Source: Delphinus delphis (taxonomy: Eukaryota; Chordata; Mammalia; Artiodactyla; Delphinidae). From it: a DNA stretch of 64,000 nt. Positions 63,942-64,000 of the stretch are shown one piece after another. Positions within the stretch are counted from its first letter, which is position 1, and each line of letters begins with the position of its first letter. A program made the translations under genes and the position numbers. The DNA lies in the NCBI RefSeq assembly GCF_949987515.2, contig NW_027192658.1:1674001-1738000 (forward strand), read 5' to 3'. The notes beneath the pieces are model-generated. The model had not been told where the DNA came from. It worked only from the letters and a program-made list of their open reading frames with translations, and made no database searches.

Positions 63942-64000
63942 CGGGAGACGTGTTCAAATATGTCTCAGTTTTCGTACCCTGGTACTCGGGTGCAACATTC
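63942..64000 (+). repeat. Satellite unit 39, first 59 bases (cut by window end)
   Basis: Starts CGGGAGACGTG and carries head-G. The array continues beyond the window. Confidence 0.93.

Overview
The window is mammalian non-coding DNA: one head-to-tail satellite array broken once by a processed (reverse-transcribed) gene copy. There is no operon, tRNA, rRNA, CRISPR array or ordinary intron-containing gene. If unit position 1 is placed at window base 1 (an arbitrary phase), the array is 38 complete units of 1,578-1,580 bp plus 59 bases of a 39th, all in the same orientation, with no inversion and no other sequence between units. A repeat of this length, with a fragment resembling the LINE-1 3' end of whales and ruminants inside it, matches my memory of the 'common cetacean satellite' (about 1,579 bp, first described from killer whale and other delphinids). 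I therefore think the source is a dolphin-family cetacean. That is recall plus inference; no database was searched.

Layout: 1-1103 is the first part of unit 1. 1104-5023 is a full-length processed copy of PCMTD2 mRNA: GC-rich 5' UTR, coding region, long 3' UTR, AATAAA signal and A-tail, flanked by a 12-bp target-site duplication. 5036-5512 completes unit 1, and 5513-64000 is uninterrupted satellite. The PCMTD2 copy has no intron and no early stop in its methyltransferase half, but one frameshift at 2250-2259 removes the C-terminal SOCS-box half from the reading frame, so I call it a young processed pseudogene with a residual 253-codon ORF.

Each satellite unit has three recognisable parts, given in unit coordinates: (a) positions 1-520, a core of unknown origin; (b) positions 521-592, a 72-bp palindrome with no spacer, perfect in 28 of 38 units; (c) about 896-1300, a diverged fragment of the LINE-1 ORF2 end and 3' UTR, sense on the + strand. 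The retrogene landed inside part (c). No unit has an indel between its start and position 351, and unit length departs from 1,580 only through a handful of 1-2 base indels, all after position 592.

Units are mosaics of a few haplotypes. The marker names used below are: head-C (TCCTCCCC) or head-G (TCGTACCC) near unit position 41; mid-A (GGAACGG) or mid-G (GGGACGC) near 885; distal-T (GTGGTATTTAC) or distal-C (GTGGTACTTAC) near 962; HindIII+ (AAGCTT) or HindIII- (AAACTT) near 600. Superimposed on the 1.58-kb period are higher-order repeats: a 3,157-bp dimer in three tandem copies (about 31.5-41.0 kb), a 3,160-bp dimer in two copies (49.7-56.0 kb), an eight-unit (12,635 bp) spaced duplication of about 5.3 kb, and a locally homogenised run of units 6-8. 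Percent identities were not computed; all comparisons were by eye.
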